A stretch of 36,498 nucleotides of DNA from an uncultured Planctomycetaceae bacterium (GTDB lineage Bacteria; Planctomycetota; Planctomycetia; Pirellulales; UBA1268): contig CAJXFK010000013.1 in NCBI GenBank assembly GCA_913052575.1, positions 1 through 36,498 of the forward strand, given 5' to 3'. The notes beneath the pieces were generated by a model, which did no database searches, was not told the DNA's origin, and saw nothing but the letters and a program-made list of their open reading frames with translations. This document shows positions 17,563 to 27,366 of the stretch, in pieces (the stretch's first letter is position 1; every line of letters begins with the position of its first letter). The position numbers and the translations under genes were made by a program.

Positions 17563-18870
17563 TCATGAAGCTTTGTCGGTCAGTTTCCAGCCGTTATGCA
17601 AAATAGCATTTTTAGGAACAACAACCACACCATCTCGAATCGTAAACGGAGCATCCTCGGGTAATTCTGCAAGCCCAAACTCATTAACAATTTTTACATG
17701 ACTTCCAATACGAACGTTCTTATCAATTATTGCTTTCTCAATTATTGTTCCGTCGCCAATACCCAGGGGTGGAACATTTTGAGATAAATCTACTTCAATA
17801 CGTTCCGGTGTCTCGTAGTAGTCATTTCCAAGAACAACAGAGTTCTTGATAACAACATTCTCTCCAATCTGACAGCGTAAACCGATAACGCTGTTCTCGA
17901 TCACAGCCCCTGCACCAATAGTACAACCATCGGATATAAGGCTTCCCCGAACACTCGCCCCATCGACTCGCGAAGGCGGTAAAAATCGTGCTCTTGAATA
18001 AATAGGTGCATGCGGTGTAGCTAATTCGAATGGTGGCTTTGATGACGCTAGGTCGATGTTGCATTGATAGTATGAACCTATCGTTCCAATATCTTCCCAG
18101 TAACCATCAAAAGGGTGAAGCTGAACGTGCTTTGCTCGTATTGCAGCTGGGAAAACCTCTTTTCCGAAGTCTTGATAATCTGTCTTGAGTAGCAGATCCA
18201 ACAAACAGTCTCTATCAAAAAGATAAATCCCCATGCTCGCCATTAAACTACGGCCCTCGGCCTGAATGCCCGCTTGTTCGATCCAAGCTGGATCAGTTCG
18301 GACCAACTCAAGTTCAGCGGCACTTTTTGGTTTTTCCAAGAAACCCTCAACGCGACCTGTCGAATTAAAACGCATGATGCCAAAAGCCGATGAAACATTA
18401 TCGCTAACAGGAATACCGGCTATCGTTACATCTGCGTTATTTGCTTCATGAGTTGCCAGGAGATCGGCATAATTCATCCGGTACAGTTGATCTCCTGAAA
18501 GTACCAACACCTGCTTGATATCAGAATCCTGCAACAACTTTATATGTTGCCGGACAGCATCTGCTGTCCCCTGGTACCAAGCCATGGCTTCATTCGTTTG
18601 CTGAGCCGCCAAGATCTCAACATAGCCCCCACTGAAAGCATCGAATCTATAAGTACGACGGATGTGTCGATGCAGACTCACTGAATTGAATTGTGTCATC
18701 ACATATATTCGCTGCACCCCGCTATTGATACAGTTCGATAGCGGAACATCGATGATGCGATACTTACCGGCTAGCGGAACTGCCGGCTTCGAGCGGTCTC
18801 GTGTGAGAGGATAAAGCCGAGTTCCACGACCGCCTCCAAGCACCAAAGCCAATACATTGCTCACACTCAT
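17563..18870 (-). CDS. glgC: glucose-1-phosphate adenylyltransferase (ADP-glucose synthase)
   Basis: GlgC makes ADP-glucose from ATP and glucose 1-phosphate, the committed step of bacterial glycogen synthesis. The 435-residue protein has the nucleotide-binding loop LGGGRGTRLYPLT (11-23), DVPLSNCINSG, the active-site SGDQLYRMNYADLL region, the sugar-binding FLEKPKS and DGYWEDIGTIGSYY. A C-terminal left-handed beta-helix of hexapeptide repeats follows (IGAGAVIENSVIG through RIGSHVKIVNEFG). The DGYWEDIGTI form and overall length look more like cyanobacterial/plant enzymes than enteric GlgC, which fits activation by 3-phosphoglycerate, but this is inference. ATG 18870 fits the family N-terminus and has GGAAAGTGA upstream; the frame extends 25 codons further without support. 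No other glycogen genes are close. Confidence 0.95.
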   Translation of the reverse strand: MSVSNVLALVLGGGRGTRLYPLTRDRSKPAVPLAGKYRIIDVPLSNCINSGVQRIYVMTQFNSVSLHRHIRRTYRFDAFSGGYVEILAAQQTNEAMAWYQGTADAVRQHIKLLQDSDIKQVLVLSGDQLYRMNYADLLATHEANNADVTIAGIPVSDNVSSAFGIMRFNSTGRVEGFLEKPKSAAELELVRTDPAWIEQAGIQAEGRSLMASMGIYLFDRDCLLDLLLKTDYQDFGKEVFPAAIRAKHVQLHPFDGYWEDIGTIGSYYQCNIDLASSKPPFELATPHAPIYSRARFLPPSRVDGASVRGSLISDGCTIGAGAVIENSVIGLRCQIGENVVIKNSVVLGNDYYETPERIEVDLSQNVPPLGIGDGTIIEKAIIDKNVRIGSHVKIVNEFGLAELPEDAPFTIRDGVVVVPKNAILHNGWKLTDKAS

Positions 18871-19092
18871 CAAATTCACTTTCCGCGTTGATGCTTTCTT
18901 AGCAAAAATAAACAGCAGACACAGACCACCAAAGATCACTATCAATACATGCTATGTCACAAAATCTTTGAAACCAGAGAACGTGCAATGAGAAAACGGC
19001 TATCTATTAAAAAGTAGGAGTTCTACCGTGCCGATTCTATCGAACACCCCACTTATTCCGTCCAACTTTTGAATGGAGAACCTGGATTTCTA

Positions 19093-21897
19093 TTACTTTT
19101 TGACTACAAAATTCACCATTCGATCTGGTATCGCAACAACTTTGATAATAGTTTTGTCATCAATCAACGCCGCAATTTTTGGCTCAGCAGCCGCAATAGC
19201 CTCCAATTGCTTGGCATCTGTACCCGCAGGAACAGTGATTCTTGCACGGAGCTTGCCTTGAACCTGAATCGGTATCTCTATGGTGTCATCATGGAGCCAA
19301 CGATTTTCTACAAGCGGCCAAGTTGCCAAGGAGACGGGGCTTTCATGCCCCAAAATAGTCCAGAGCTCTTCTGCCAGATGAGGCGCAAAAGGAGAAAGCG
19401 TAGCAACGAAAATAGAAAGCATTTCTCGCGGTCGCTCTTGAAGTGGTGTCGCAAAGTTTACAAACTCCATCATCTTCGCTATCGCAGTGTTAAATGATAG
19501 TGATTGAATATCGGCCGTAACTTTATCCAGCATACGATGCGTCACTCGCATCTGTTCATCTGTTGGCCTGCCTTCTGTTACTTGCGGGGAAATCTGAAGG
19601 TTTTCAGCCCCTTCATTAACCACGAGCCTCCAGCAGCGATCAAGAAAGCTACGGATTCCCCCAACTCCAGATGTACTCCAGGGCTTTGTTGCCTCAAGAG
19701 GTCCCATAAACATCTCATAGAGTCGCAAAGAATCCGCACCAAATGCCTGAACAATCTCATCAGGGTTTACAACATTTCCCCGACTCTTTGACATTTTATG
19801 TGCTCGACTTTCAACTCGCACTTCCGGTGCATCTCGTAGCACAAAGGACTCTCCCTGCTTCTCCACGTTCTCAGAGAAGACTTTCGTCGGGGTATCCGAA
19901 CTACTCTGTTGGCCAGCAGACACCCAACCACCCGAACTAGATCGATACCCTGTAAATTCAACTTCACCAAGAATCATCCCTTGATTTACTAACCGAGCAA
20001 ATGGCTCCACTGTTGAGACAAATCCTCGGTCATAAAGTACTTTATGCCAAAAGCGGCTATAGAGCAGATGAAGAACAGCATGCTCAGCTCCACCCACATA
20101 AAGGTCCACAGGCATCCAGGCTTTTTCGATTTCTGGATCAATAAATTGCTCATTATTCGCAGGGTCGAGAAACCGTAGGTAATACCAGCACGAACCCGCC
20201 CACTGAGGCATTGTATTTGTTTCTCGGCGGTATTTTTTACCGTCCCGTTCCACATACAACCAGTCATCATCGGCACGAGAAAGAGGAGGATCCGGAGTTT
20301 TTCCAGGACGGTAGTCGCTAAGTTTAGGAAGAGGCACTGGCAGCTCTTGAGGATCGAGCGCCCGAACGACACCGGTCGGCTGCCCCAATTCGTTCAGTTC
20401 GTGCAGTATAGGGAACGGCTCCCCCCAGAATCTTTGCCGACTGAAAAGCCAATCACGTAATTTATAGTTCGTAGCAGGACTCCCAAGCCCTATTCCAAGT
20501 AAGTCTGCGGCTACTTTTTCAATGAAAGTTTCACTATCCAAACCCGTATATGAGCCTGAAGCAATGGACCTTCCGTAACCAGTAAAAACTTGAGCATCTC
20601 CGCCATCATCGTCATTTGGCTCGATAACTGAAATAATTCTCAGACCGAATGCTTCAGCGAATTCAAAGTCCCTAGTGTCGTGGGCCGGCACTGACATGAT
20701 CGCGCCTGTGCCATAGGACGCGAGTACATAGTCTGCAATCCATATAGGCACACACTCACCTGTCAACGGATGAATACAATATGAGCCTGTAAAAACTCCT
20801 GTTTTTTCTTGTGAGAGATCAGTTCTATCAAGATCACTTTTACGACTCGCTGCATCACAGTAGTCATGAACAACATCTGCCTGAGCGGGTTGCGTCACCT
20901 GACCTCGTAATGGATGCTCTGGTGCAATAACCATACAACTCACACCGAACAACGTATCGGGACGTGTTGTGTAAATCCGAAGGCAGTCACCCGATACCTG
21001 TGCTGGATACCCGTTCGCTTTACGATGTATTTTCCATGTTAGAAAAGCATCGTTCATGTCTTTCTCTGATACATCTTGAGCAGGCAAGAAAAAATCAACT
21101 TCAGCGCCAGTACTACGTCCAATCCAATCCCTTTGAAGCTTTTTAATACTTTCGGGCCAATCGAGACTCTCCAGTTCTGATCCAAGACGATCTGCGTATG
21201 CTGTGATTCGTAACATCCATTGCCGCAGTGGTAGGCGAGTAACAGGATGCCCGCCCCGTTCACTAACTCCACCTATAACTTCCTCATTGGCGAGCACTGT
21301 ACCGAGTTCCGGACACCAGTTCACTGGTGCTTCCGACTGATATGCAAGACGATGAGAGTCCCGGTAGGTGCCAACGGACACCTCACCCAATTCCTGGATT
21401 TCATCAGGTATCTTTAATTCTGAGATTGGCCGACCCTGTTGCCGATGAGAATCGAACCAAGTGTCATAGAGAACCAAAAAAATCCATTGTGTCCAACGAA
21501 CAAACTCCGGATCTGTTGTTGAAATCTCGCGATCCCAGTCATAGCTGAACCCCAGCATTTGTAGTTGCCGCCGGAAGGTGGCTGTATTACGTTCAGTGCT
21601 TTCTCGTGGGGGAGTACCAGTGCGAATAGCGTACTCTTCAGCTGGTAAGCCAAAGGCATCAAACCCCATAGGATGAATAACACTAGTGCCTCTCATTCGC
21701 TCAAAACGACTCACAATGTCTGTCGCTGTGTAACCCTCTGGATGGCCAACATGCAATCCATCTCCACTGGGATACGGAAACATATCAAGAATAAATGCCT
21801 TCTCACCACGTGGAAGACGGGGTGAACGAAATGTTTTCTGCTCAGCCCACCAGTTTTGCCATTTTGGTTCTATGACAGACGGGTTGTATTTTGGCAT
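19093..21897 (-). CDS. leuS: leucyl-tRNA synthetase
   Basis: LeuS charges tRNA(Leu) and edits mischarged amino acids. At 934 residues it is full length for a bacterial enzyme. The HIGH motif is HVGH (49-52) in [15 protein letters not shown]. The CP1 editing domain shows the threonine-rich [15 protein letters not shown] and the [19 protein letters not shown] segment with its essential Asp. The catalytic GSCWYYLRF region, [20 protein letters not shown] and KMSKSRGN (701-708) follow, then the anticodon-binding helical domain and a C-terminal beta-rich domain. A roughly 50-residue insertion lies just before KMSKS, as is usual for bacterial LeuRS. No T-box or leader peptide is visible in the 163 bases shared with the divergent synthetase gene. 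Confidence 0.97.
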   Translation of the reverse strand: MPKYNPSVIEPKWQNWWAEQKTFRSPRLPRGEKAFILDMFPYPSGDGLHVGHPEGYTATDIVSRFERMRGTSVIHPMGFDAFGLPAEEYAIRTGTPPRESTERNTATFRRQLQMLGFSYDWDREISTTDPEFVRWTQWIFLVLYDTWFDSHRQQGRPISELKIPDEIQELGEVSVGTYRDSHRLAYQSEAPVNWCPELGTVLANEEVIGGVSERGGHPVTRLPLRQWMLRITAYADRLGSELESLDWPESIKKLQRDWIGRSTGAEVDFFLPAQDVSEKDMNDAFLTWKIHRKANGYPAQVSGDCLRIYTTRPDTLFGVSCMVIAPEHPLRGQVTQPAQADVVHDYCDAASRKSDLDRTDLSQEKTGVFTGSYCIHPLTGECVPIWIADYVLASYGTGAIMSVPAHDTRDFEFAEAFGLRIISVIEPNDDDGGDAQVFTGYGRSIASGSYTGLDSETFIEKVAADLLGIGLGSPATNYKLRDWLFSRQRFWGEPFPILHELNELGQPTGVVRALDPQELPVPLPKLSDYRPGKTPDPPLSRADDDWLYVERDGKKYRRETNTMPQWAGSCWYYLRFLDPANNEQFIDPEIEKAWMPVDLYVGGAEHAVLHLLYSRFWHKVLYDRGFVSTVEPFARLVNQGMILGEVEFTGYRSSSGGWVSAGQQSSSDTPTKVFSENVEKQGESFVLRDAPEVRVESRAHKMSKSRGNVVNPDEIVQAFGADSLRLYEMFMGPLEATKPWSTSGVGGIRSFLDRCWRLVVNEGAENLQISPQVTEGRPTDEQMRVTHRMLDKVTADIQSLSFNTAIAKMMEFVNFATPLQERPREMLSIFVATLSPFAPHLAEELWTILGHESPVSLATWPLVENRWLHDDTIEIPIQVQGKLRARITVPAGTDAKQLEAIAAAEPKIAALIDDKTIIKVVAIPDRMVNFVVKK

Positions 21898-22037
21898 TTG
21901 TAAACAACGCTATTGGTTTAAGAGGTGTATGATGTCTTCGGGTTACACTTTGTTGAGTCTAATGGACCGGATAGTTCCGACAACGCTTTAAGAAGAGTTT
22001 CGGGCCAGGCAACAAAACACAAGATTTTAGAGAAAAC

Positions 22038-22064
22038 ATGCAACTGAGGAGATTACGCTGTTGA
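22038..22064 (+). other. possible 8-codon leader ORF overlapping a TTG start
   Basis: ATG 22038 opens a short frame (MQLRRLRC) that ends with TGA at 22062-22064. The stop overlaps the TTG start codon (22061) of the next gene. The Shine-Dalgarno GAGGAG (22046-22051) of that gene lies inside the small frame. This could couple translation, or be chance; no attenuator hairpin is seen. Confidence 0.2.
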
Positions 22065-23719
22065 ATCGTGAGACTACTCCTAGACGACCAGGAAAATCTG
22101 CTGATGGCGAACCAGAGAACTCCCTACTACTCCATTACCAGCTACTGAAAAGCCTGCGTACTGCTGGACAGCGGTTTAAGATGGCGGACTCACTTGGTAC
22201 TCGACTCACAGGACGGCAACTTCTTACTCGGATTCTAGCAGCAAGACTTGTTCTAGAAAAAACCCTCGACCCTGATGAGAAGCGTGTTGGCATTTTGCTT
22301 CCTCCCACTGCTGGTGCCGCAATAGTCAACGCTGCACTTGCTCTCATGGGCCGTGTTACTGTGAATTTTAACTACACGTCTTCTCAATCAATACTGGAAA
22401 CCTGTATCGAGCGAGCTGGGATTCAACATGTTATTTCAAGTCCGACATTTTTAACTCGGGTTAATCTTGATGTTGGCAATATTCTTATCGATGCGGCCGA
22501 GTTGCGAAAAAAACTGAATTTCATTCAAAAGATTCAGGCCTGGTCAGAGGCAAATTTTATACCACTGACTCGATTAGAACGTCGCCTTGGCTTAGAAAAT
22601 ATTCGGCCCAATGATACTCTTACTATTATCTTCACTTCAGGGTCAACCGGTGATCCAAAAGGTGTCGTTCTCAGCATCGAAAATGTTGGGAGTAACGTAC
22701 GAGCAATCTCTGATTTACTTCATCTTTCACCTGCTGACACTGCACTGGGCGTATTGCCTTTCTTTCATTCGTACGGTTACACAACTGCCTTATGGGTGCC
22801 GCTTACCCTTGAACCTGCGGTCGTCTACCACACAAACCCTCTTGACGCAAAGATGGTTGGTAAACTTGCGAGGGATCATCACGCTACGGTATTGATGGCG
22901 ACACCTACATTCCTGCGAACTTATATTCGCGGTACTGAACCAGATGCACTATCGACGCTTGAGGTTGTTTTTGGAGCTGCAGAAAAACTGACACTCGATG
23001 TCACAGATGCATTTGAAACGAAATTTGGAGTCAGACCCCATGAAGCGTACGGTGCAACCGAACTTTCTCCTTTGGTAGCTGCGAATGTTCCTCCTACAAG
23101 GCATGTGCCCGGCAAAGCAGTCGACGCCCGAGAAGGTACCGTTGGAAAACCGATACTCGGGTGCACCGCCAAGATTACAGACAGAGAGGGCCTTCATGAA
23201 CTTGCACTGGGTGAAGAAGGCCTTTTGTGGATCAAGGGCCCTAATGTCATGCAGGGATACCTTGACCGGGAAGACCTCACTCAAAAAGTGGTGTGTGACG
23301 GCTGGTACCGTACTGGTGACATTGCAAAACTCGACACAGATGGCTTCATCACAATCACAGGGCGTCAGAGTCGATTTTCCAAAATTGGTGGAGAAATGGT
23401 ACCCCACATGATCATTGAAGACTCTATTAATAAAATTCTGGGGGCAACCGATGGAGAACCTCTTGCTGTAGTCACTTCAGTTCCACACGCTAAAAAAGGT
23501 GAAAGGCTTGTTGTTCTTTCACTCAAACACGCTGTAGATCCCCGAAAAATCTGCAGTGAACTCTCTCATGCGGGACTTCCAAATCTCTGGATTCCGTCGG
23601 TTGAAAGCTTTGTTGAAATCGAAGAATTACCTGTGCTTGGTTCGGGAAAAATTGATCTACGAAGAATCAATGAAATCGCAGAGGGGAAATTTAGTGACCG
23701 CTCACATACCGAACAGTGA
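22061..23719 (+). CDS. AMP-forming acyl-ACP/acyl-CoA synthetase
   Basis: A 552-residue member of the ANL adenylating superfamily, most like the stand-alone synthetase part of Aas (acyl-ACP synthetase). It should activate a fatty acid with ATP and load it on CoA or ACP. The motifs are TSGSTGDPKG (192-201), FFHSYGYTTALWVPL (234-248), YGATELSPLVA (330-340), GWYRTGDIAKLDTDGF (414-429) and a C-terminal SGKIDLRRI with the catalytic Lys530. TTG 22061 is chosen as start because GAGGAG lies 9 bases upstream and no ATG occurs before residue 41, which is already inside the conserved region. No acyltransferase domain precedes it, unlike full-length Aas. Its stop overlaps the next gene by 26 bases, which points to translational coupling. 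Confidence 0.88.
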   Translation: MNRETTPRRPGKSADGEPENSLLLHYQLLKSLRTAGQRFKMADSLGTRLTGRQLLTRILAARLVLEKTLDPDEKRVGILLPPTAGAAIVNAALALMGRVTVNFNYTSSQSILETCIERAGIQHVISSPTFLTRVNLDVGNILIDAAELRKKLNFIQKIQAWSEANFIPLTRLERRLGLENIRPNDTLTIIFTSGSTGDPKGVVLSIENVGSNVRAISDLLHLSPADTALGVLPFFHSYGYTTALWVPLTLEPAVVYHTNPLDAKMVGKLARDHHATVLMATPTFLRTYIRGTEPDALSTLEVVFGAAEKLTLDVTDAFETKFGVRPHEAYGATELSPLVAANVPPTRHVPGKAVDAREGTVGKPILGCTAKITDREGLHELALGEEGLLWIKGPNVMQGYLDREDLTQKVVCDGWYRTGDIAKLDTDGFITITGRQSRFSKIGGEMVPHMIIEDSINKILGATDGEPLAVVTSVPHAKKGERLVVLSLKHAVDPRKICSELSHAGLPNLWIPSVESFVEIEELPVLGSGKIDLRRINEIAEGKFSDRSHTEQ

Positions 23720-24725
23720 AAGTTACAGAGGCATCTCCGAGCAGATGCGATTCAGAAGCATCCTAGGAAAGTCTGGTGACTTTAGAGCTGATGTGTTTTT
23801 TCAGTTTATTTTCCCAAAAATTACTGACATTGAAATACCGTTAACGCTTGATGGATTTCTTAGTGGCCCAACATCCACATCTGCCAGTACACTTCCTATT
23901 CATCAGAACATCAAAACCTATTCCCACAAGGTAGCTAATAACACTGTAGAGATCGTTGGGCACGTTGTCCTTACAGAGCCTGCATTTTGGACACCAAGCC
24001 TACCCATGCTCTACACCATAAAATGTAAGATCATGTCTACGGCCCGTGAGGTTGTTTCACTACATCAGACTATTGGACTTCGTCGATTCGGTATTCGAAA
24101 CCACTCTCTTTGGCTTGATGGTCATCGATTTGTTGTGCGTGGCATTACGTGTGGCAAGGTGGACAGCAAATCATTTGATAAACAAGTTTCTGCAGCGAAG
24201 GAACAGAACACAACAGAAATAATTGATCTATTTTCGGATGGCTCCTGCTCACACGAAGAGCTACCCAAACTAGATAGCCATTTGCAAAAATCTGATGAAA
24301 TTGGACGGCCAACAATTATTCGCATTGAAACAGAAACATGTCCCAGTGCCATGCCAGACATTCTCTGCACGCTCGCAAATCACCCCTCCGTATTCATAAC
24401 GGTGATACCACCTTCATTACTGCCAGACTTGGAAAATTTTACTCTTCTTAAGGGCACCATGCTTTTCGCTATAGAGGTCTCCAGTGAACGTGCATCACCG
24501 GAAATACCAAGTGGCATTGACGTTGCAATTGTTCAACTTACTAACTCTGAACCAGAAGCATCGTGGAAGAAACCTCCCCCCTATCCAATCATTGCCTGGA
24601 ACAAAGAATTCGCGTCACAGCGTCAAGAATGCGATCGCCTTCAAGCAGTACTTGCTACTTGGAGAAATTCTTCCGGAAGCCCACCGTCTACGTGGGACTG
24701 GGCAGGATTTTTAGTCGGTAATTAA
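23694..24725 (+). CDS. GH2-like beta-sandwich/degenerate barrel protein without catalytic motif
   Basis: A 343-residue protein that I can relate only to glycoside hydrolase family 2. Residues 99-107 (FWTPSLPMLY region) match the end of the GH2 Ig-like domain, and QTIGLRRFGI (125-134) plus LDGHRFVVRG (141-150) match the GH2 entry into the TIM barrel. NHPSV (229-233) matches the strand that normally runs into W-x-x-x-N-E. Here it continues FITVIPP, so the acid/base Glu is missing, and the barrel is much shorter than in real GH2 enzymes. GTG 23694 is preferred because GAGGGG lies 7 bases upstream; a longer frame overlapping the synthetase gene is possible. No signal peptide is seen, which is unusual for a GH2 relative. 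It overlaps the preceding gene by 26 bases and ends 12 bases before a ThiF-type gene. Confidence 0.7.
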   Translation: MTAHIPNSESYRGISEQMRFRSILGKSGDFRADVFFQFIFPKITDIEIPLTLDGFLSGPTSTSASTLPIHQNIKTYSHKVANNTVEIVGHVVLTEPAFWTPSLPMLYTIKCKIMSTAREVVSLHQTIGLRRFGIRNHSLWLDGHRFVVRGITCGKVDSKSFDKQVSAAKEQNTTEIIDLFSDGSCSHEELPKLDSHLQKSDEIGRPTIIRIETETCPSAMPDILCTLANHPSVFITVIPPSLLPDLENFTLLKGTMLFAIEVSSERASPEIPSGIDVAIVQLTNSEPEASWKKPPPYPIIAWNKEFASQRQECDRLQAVLATWRNSSGSPPSTWDWAGFLVGN

Positions 24726-24737
24726 GCAACTTCAATT

Positions 24738-25802
24738 ATGAATCTGAAACAAGACAGCCACATGCACAATGAAACAGGATTTGATGAGATGCGTTTCGTT
24801 CGCCAGATTCGCTACCATCGTCTCGGTGCGATAGGTCAACAAAAACTTTCAGAAGCACATGCTGCAATTGTTGGATGTGGGGCTCTCGGAAGTACAACAG
24901 CAATGTCACTCACGCGAGCGGGAATCGGTAGGCTTACGATCATTGACAGAGACGTGCCTGAGTGGAGTAATTTGCCTAGACAATTCTTATTTACTGAAAA
25001 AGACGTCTGTGATGGTCTTCCTAAAGCAATCATTGCAGAGAAACGACTGAAGGAAATCGACAGAAACGTACAGGTTATTCCTCACGTACGTGATTTATCT
25101 GCTCACAACATTTCTGACTTGCTTTCCTCTGTCGATGTCATTGTTGATGGCACCGACAATTTTGAGACACGTTTCCTCGTAAATGACTTTTCATGCCGAG
25201 AGAACATTCCTTGGGTCTATGGCGGTGTGATCGGTGCGGAAGGAAGAGTCATGGCCGTTATTCCCGGTACAACCGCATGCTTACGATGTCTTATCCCAGA
25301 ACCTCCGGCTCCTGGAAGCCTGCCAACATGCGACACAGCTGGTGTTCTTGGGGCAGCCGTTATGGTCGTCGGTGGTGTACAGACTTCAGAAACAATTAAA
25401 ATCCTTGTCAATGCTGCACCACCAACTGAGAGTACACTCTTCGTATTCGACCTCTGGGATTCGACCTGGAAGACAATTGATCTTAGATCACTTTCGAAAA
25501 CTGGTTGCACAAGCTGCCGCGGGAATGATTATCAATGGCTCAACACATCGAATAATCAATCAAGTATTCTTTGCGGCCAAGATGCCGTACAACTCTATCC
25601 GACACAGCGAGCACCGAACCTACGTAATATTGCAAAGCAACTAAGCTGTTTTGGAAATGTAAATGAAAACCCGTGGCTAGTTCGAGCTGAAGTGGAGCCA
25701 GGAATCACAGTCTCTGTATTCGCCGATGGGCGACTCATTGTTACTGGTACACGAGATCCATCACGGGCACGCTCGATAGTGTCGAAAACTGTTGGAATGT
25801 GA
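24738..25802 (+). CDS. ThiF/MoeB/HesA-family E1-like adenylyltransferase
   Basis: A 354-residue E1-like enzyme. Such proteins adenylate the C-terminal Gly-Gly of a sulfur-carrier protein (ThiS, MoaD) or a similar partner. The nucleotide loop is GCGALGST (47-53), followed by IDRDVPEWSNLPRQFLF, VDGTDNFETRFLVND (136-150) and GVIGAEGRVMAV. Two zinc pairs are C181-x2-C184 and C257-x2-C260, and Cys198 in PTCDTAGVLG is the usual candidate thiol. The C-terminal 75 residues, with ILCGQDAVQLYP and FADGRLIVTGTRDPSRARS, match the tail seen in many ThiF/MoeB proteins of other phyla. ATG 24738 is the first start; ATG 24789 has a better Shine-Dalgarno (AGGA, 9 bases upstream) and would begin close to the usual MoeB N-terminus. 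No ThiS/MoaD gene lies in the window, so the partner is unknown. Confidence 0.88.
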   Translation: MNLKQDSHMHNETGFDEMRFVRQIRYHRLGAIGQQKLSEAHAAIVGCGALGSTTAMSLTRAGIGRLTIIDRDVPEWSNLPRQFLFTEKDVCDGLPKAIIAEKRLKEIDRNVQVIPHVRDLSAHNISDLLSSVDVIVDGTDNFETRFLVNDFSCRENIPWVYGGVIGAEGRVMAVIPGTTACLRCLIPEPPAPGSLPTCDTAGVLGAAVMVVGGVQTSETIKILVNAAPPTESTLFVFDLWDSTWKTIDLRSLSKTGCTSCRGNDYQWLNTSNNQSSILCGQDAVQLYPTQRAPNLRNIAKQLSCFGNVNENPWLVRAEVEPGITVSVFADGRLIVTGTRDPSRARSIVSKTVGM

Positions 25803-25809
25803 TCAGCAC

Positions 25810-27366
25810 TCATGCTAGGGTTGCAGCGTTCATAATCTTTTGCTCGGTGGCCTCGTGGTGAGAAAATTCGCCTGTAACTTTCCCCTGATTCATAACGATG
25901 AGTCTATCCGAGAGGGTAAGTAGTTCTGGCAATTCACTTGATGTTAATACAACTGCCATACCTGCTTGGCACAAACTATTCACAAGCGTGTACAACTCTG
26001 CTTTTGCACCAACATCAATCCCACGTGTTGGATCATCCAACAAAAGTACCTTCGGCTTTGTGAGCAACCATCGAGAAATAATACATTTCTGCTGATTTCC
26101 ACCAGACAATTGGGTTATTTTAGTTGTCTGAGCGGGCGTTTTAATTCCTATTTGGCTGATTGCTTCAGCAACTAAATCTTCTTCTGCTCGCCGACTCAGA
26201 AACCCATTCCGCATAATTCGAAAGAGGCTGCAAAGGCTAATGTTTTCGTTGACCTGAAAATTTTCAAAAATGCCAAGCCGTTTGCGATCTTCGGGCACCA
26301 TCACCAACCCTGCCTTACAAGCTTCTGAAGGATGTTTAAATCGTACACGTTTTCCAGAAAGGAAAACCTCCCCTTGCCAGTGACCATGAGTCACCCCGAA
26401 GATTGCTTCAAGCACTTCGGTACGCCCAGCTCCCATGAGGCCAGCAATCCCGAGAACTTCACCAGCATGAACACGAAATGACACATCATGCAACTGATCA
26501 CTCTGACTTGAATAGTCTAGGGATGACGATAGTTTTTTAACTTCAAGCAGACACTTTCCGATTGTCGGCTGACTACGAAAATTATGATTTATTATGTCTC
26601 TACCGACCATCCAGTTTGCAACTTCAGAAGGTGAAGTTTCTGATTTATCAACAGTACGAACAAGCTGCCCGTCTCTGAGGACGGTGATCTGATCAGCTAA
26701 CCGGAACACCTCATCCATCTTGTGTGATATATAAAGTATTGTACAGCCCTGCTGACGCAACGCTCCAATAGTTTGCTCGAGGCGTTCAGTTTCTTTATCC
26801 GTCAACGCACTGGTTGGCTCATCCATAACTAGAATTGATGCATTAAGCGAAAGTGCTTTTGCAATCTCAACGAGTTGCTGGTCGCCAACTCGCAAAGCCC
26901 CTGTTTTTTCATCTGGTGAAATAGACGCCTCGAGCAAAGTGAGTAGCGATTGAGCTTTGTCCTTCGCAATATTATCGTTCAACAAGCCAAACATTCCTCG
27001 AGGCTCTCGACCTAGAAAAATATTTGCAGCGACGCTTAACTCTTCTACAAGTTCCAGTTCTTGGTGGATAATGGCAACACCTGCAACCTCCGCGTCTCGA
27101 GTACCTTGAAAAATTACCTTTTTGGCATTTATATGAAGCTCGCCAGCATCTGGCTGATACACACCTGATAAGATTTTCATCAGCGTGCTTTTTCCGGCAC
27201 CATTTTCACCACAGATAGCATGCACATGACCGCGACGCACATGCAGAGTGACACTTTCGAGCGCTACAACCCCCGGAAATCGTTTGGTTATCTTGCTCAT
27301 CGAGACAGCCGTCTCTAACGTTTCTTCCATCATGAACTGATGACCTGCATTTTTTAATTCCTGCAT
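25810..27366 (-). CDS. sugar ABC transporter, double ATP-binding subunit (RbsA/MglA family)
   Basis: A 518-residue protein with two fused ABC ATPase domains that drive a ribose/galactose-type importer. The first domain has Walker A GENGAGKST (53-61), signature VGDQQLVEIAKAL and Walker B ILVMDEPTSALTDKE. The second has the typical degenerate P-loop GLMGAGRTE, a normal LSGGNQQK signature and Walker B LLLDDPTRGID. Asp445 stands where the family normally has the catalytic Glu (DEPTRG). ATG 27366 lies inside a 16-bp triple repeat that also contains the stop of the permease gene; ATG at residues 12-13 is a plausible alternative. The gene is the last of a binding protein-permease-ATPase operon and ends 8 bases from the convergent ThiF-type gene. 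The transported sugar cannot be told. Confidence 0.94.
   Translation of the reverse strand: MQELKNAGHQFMMEETLETAVSMSKITKRFPGVVALESVTLHVRRGHVHAICGENGAGKSTLMKILSGVYQPDAGELHINAKKVIFQGTRDAEVAGVAIIHQELELVEELSVAANIFLGREPRGMFGLLNDNIAKDKAQSLLTLLEASISPDEKTGALRVGDQQLVEIAKALSLNASILVMDEPTSALTDKETERLEQTIGALRQQGCTILYISHKMDEVFRLADQITVLRDGQLVRTVDKSETSPSEVANWMVGRDIINHNFRSQPTIGKCLLEVKKLSSSLDYSSQSDQLHDVSFRVHAGEVLGIAGLMGAGRTEVLEAIFGVTHGHWQGEVFLSGKRVRFKHPSEACKAGLVMVPEDRKRLGIFENFQVNENISLCSLFRIMRNGFLSRRAEEDLVAEAISQIGIKTPAQTTKITQLSGGNQQKCIISRWLLTKPKVLLLDDPTRGIDVGAKAELYTLVNSLCQAGMAVVLTSSELPELLTLSDRLIVMNQGKVTGEFSHHEATEQKIMNAATLA

Noticed and set aside
18990-19030. Possible terminator after leuS
   Set aside because: The only stem before the T tract is 4 bp, too weak to call.
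21898-22060. T-box or leucine leader before leuS
   Set aside because: No specifier hairpin, conserved T-box sequence or run of leucine codons is visible.
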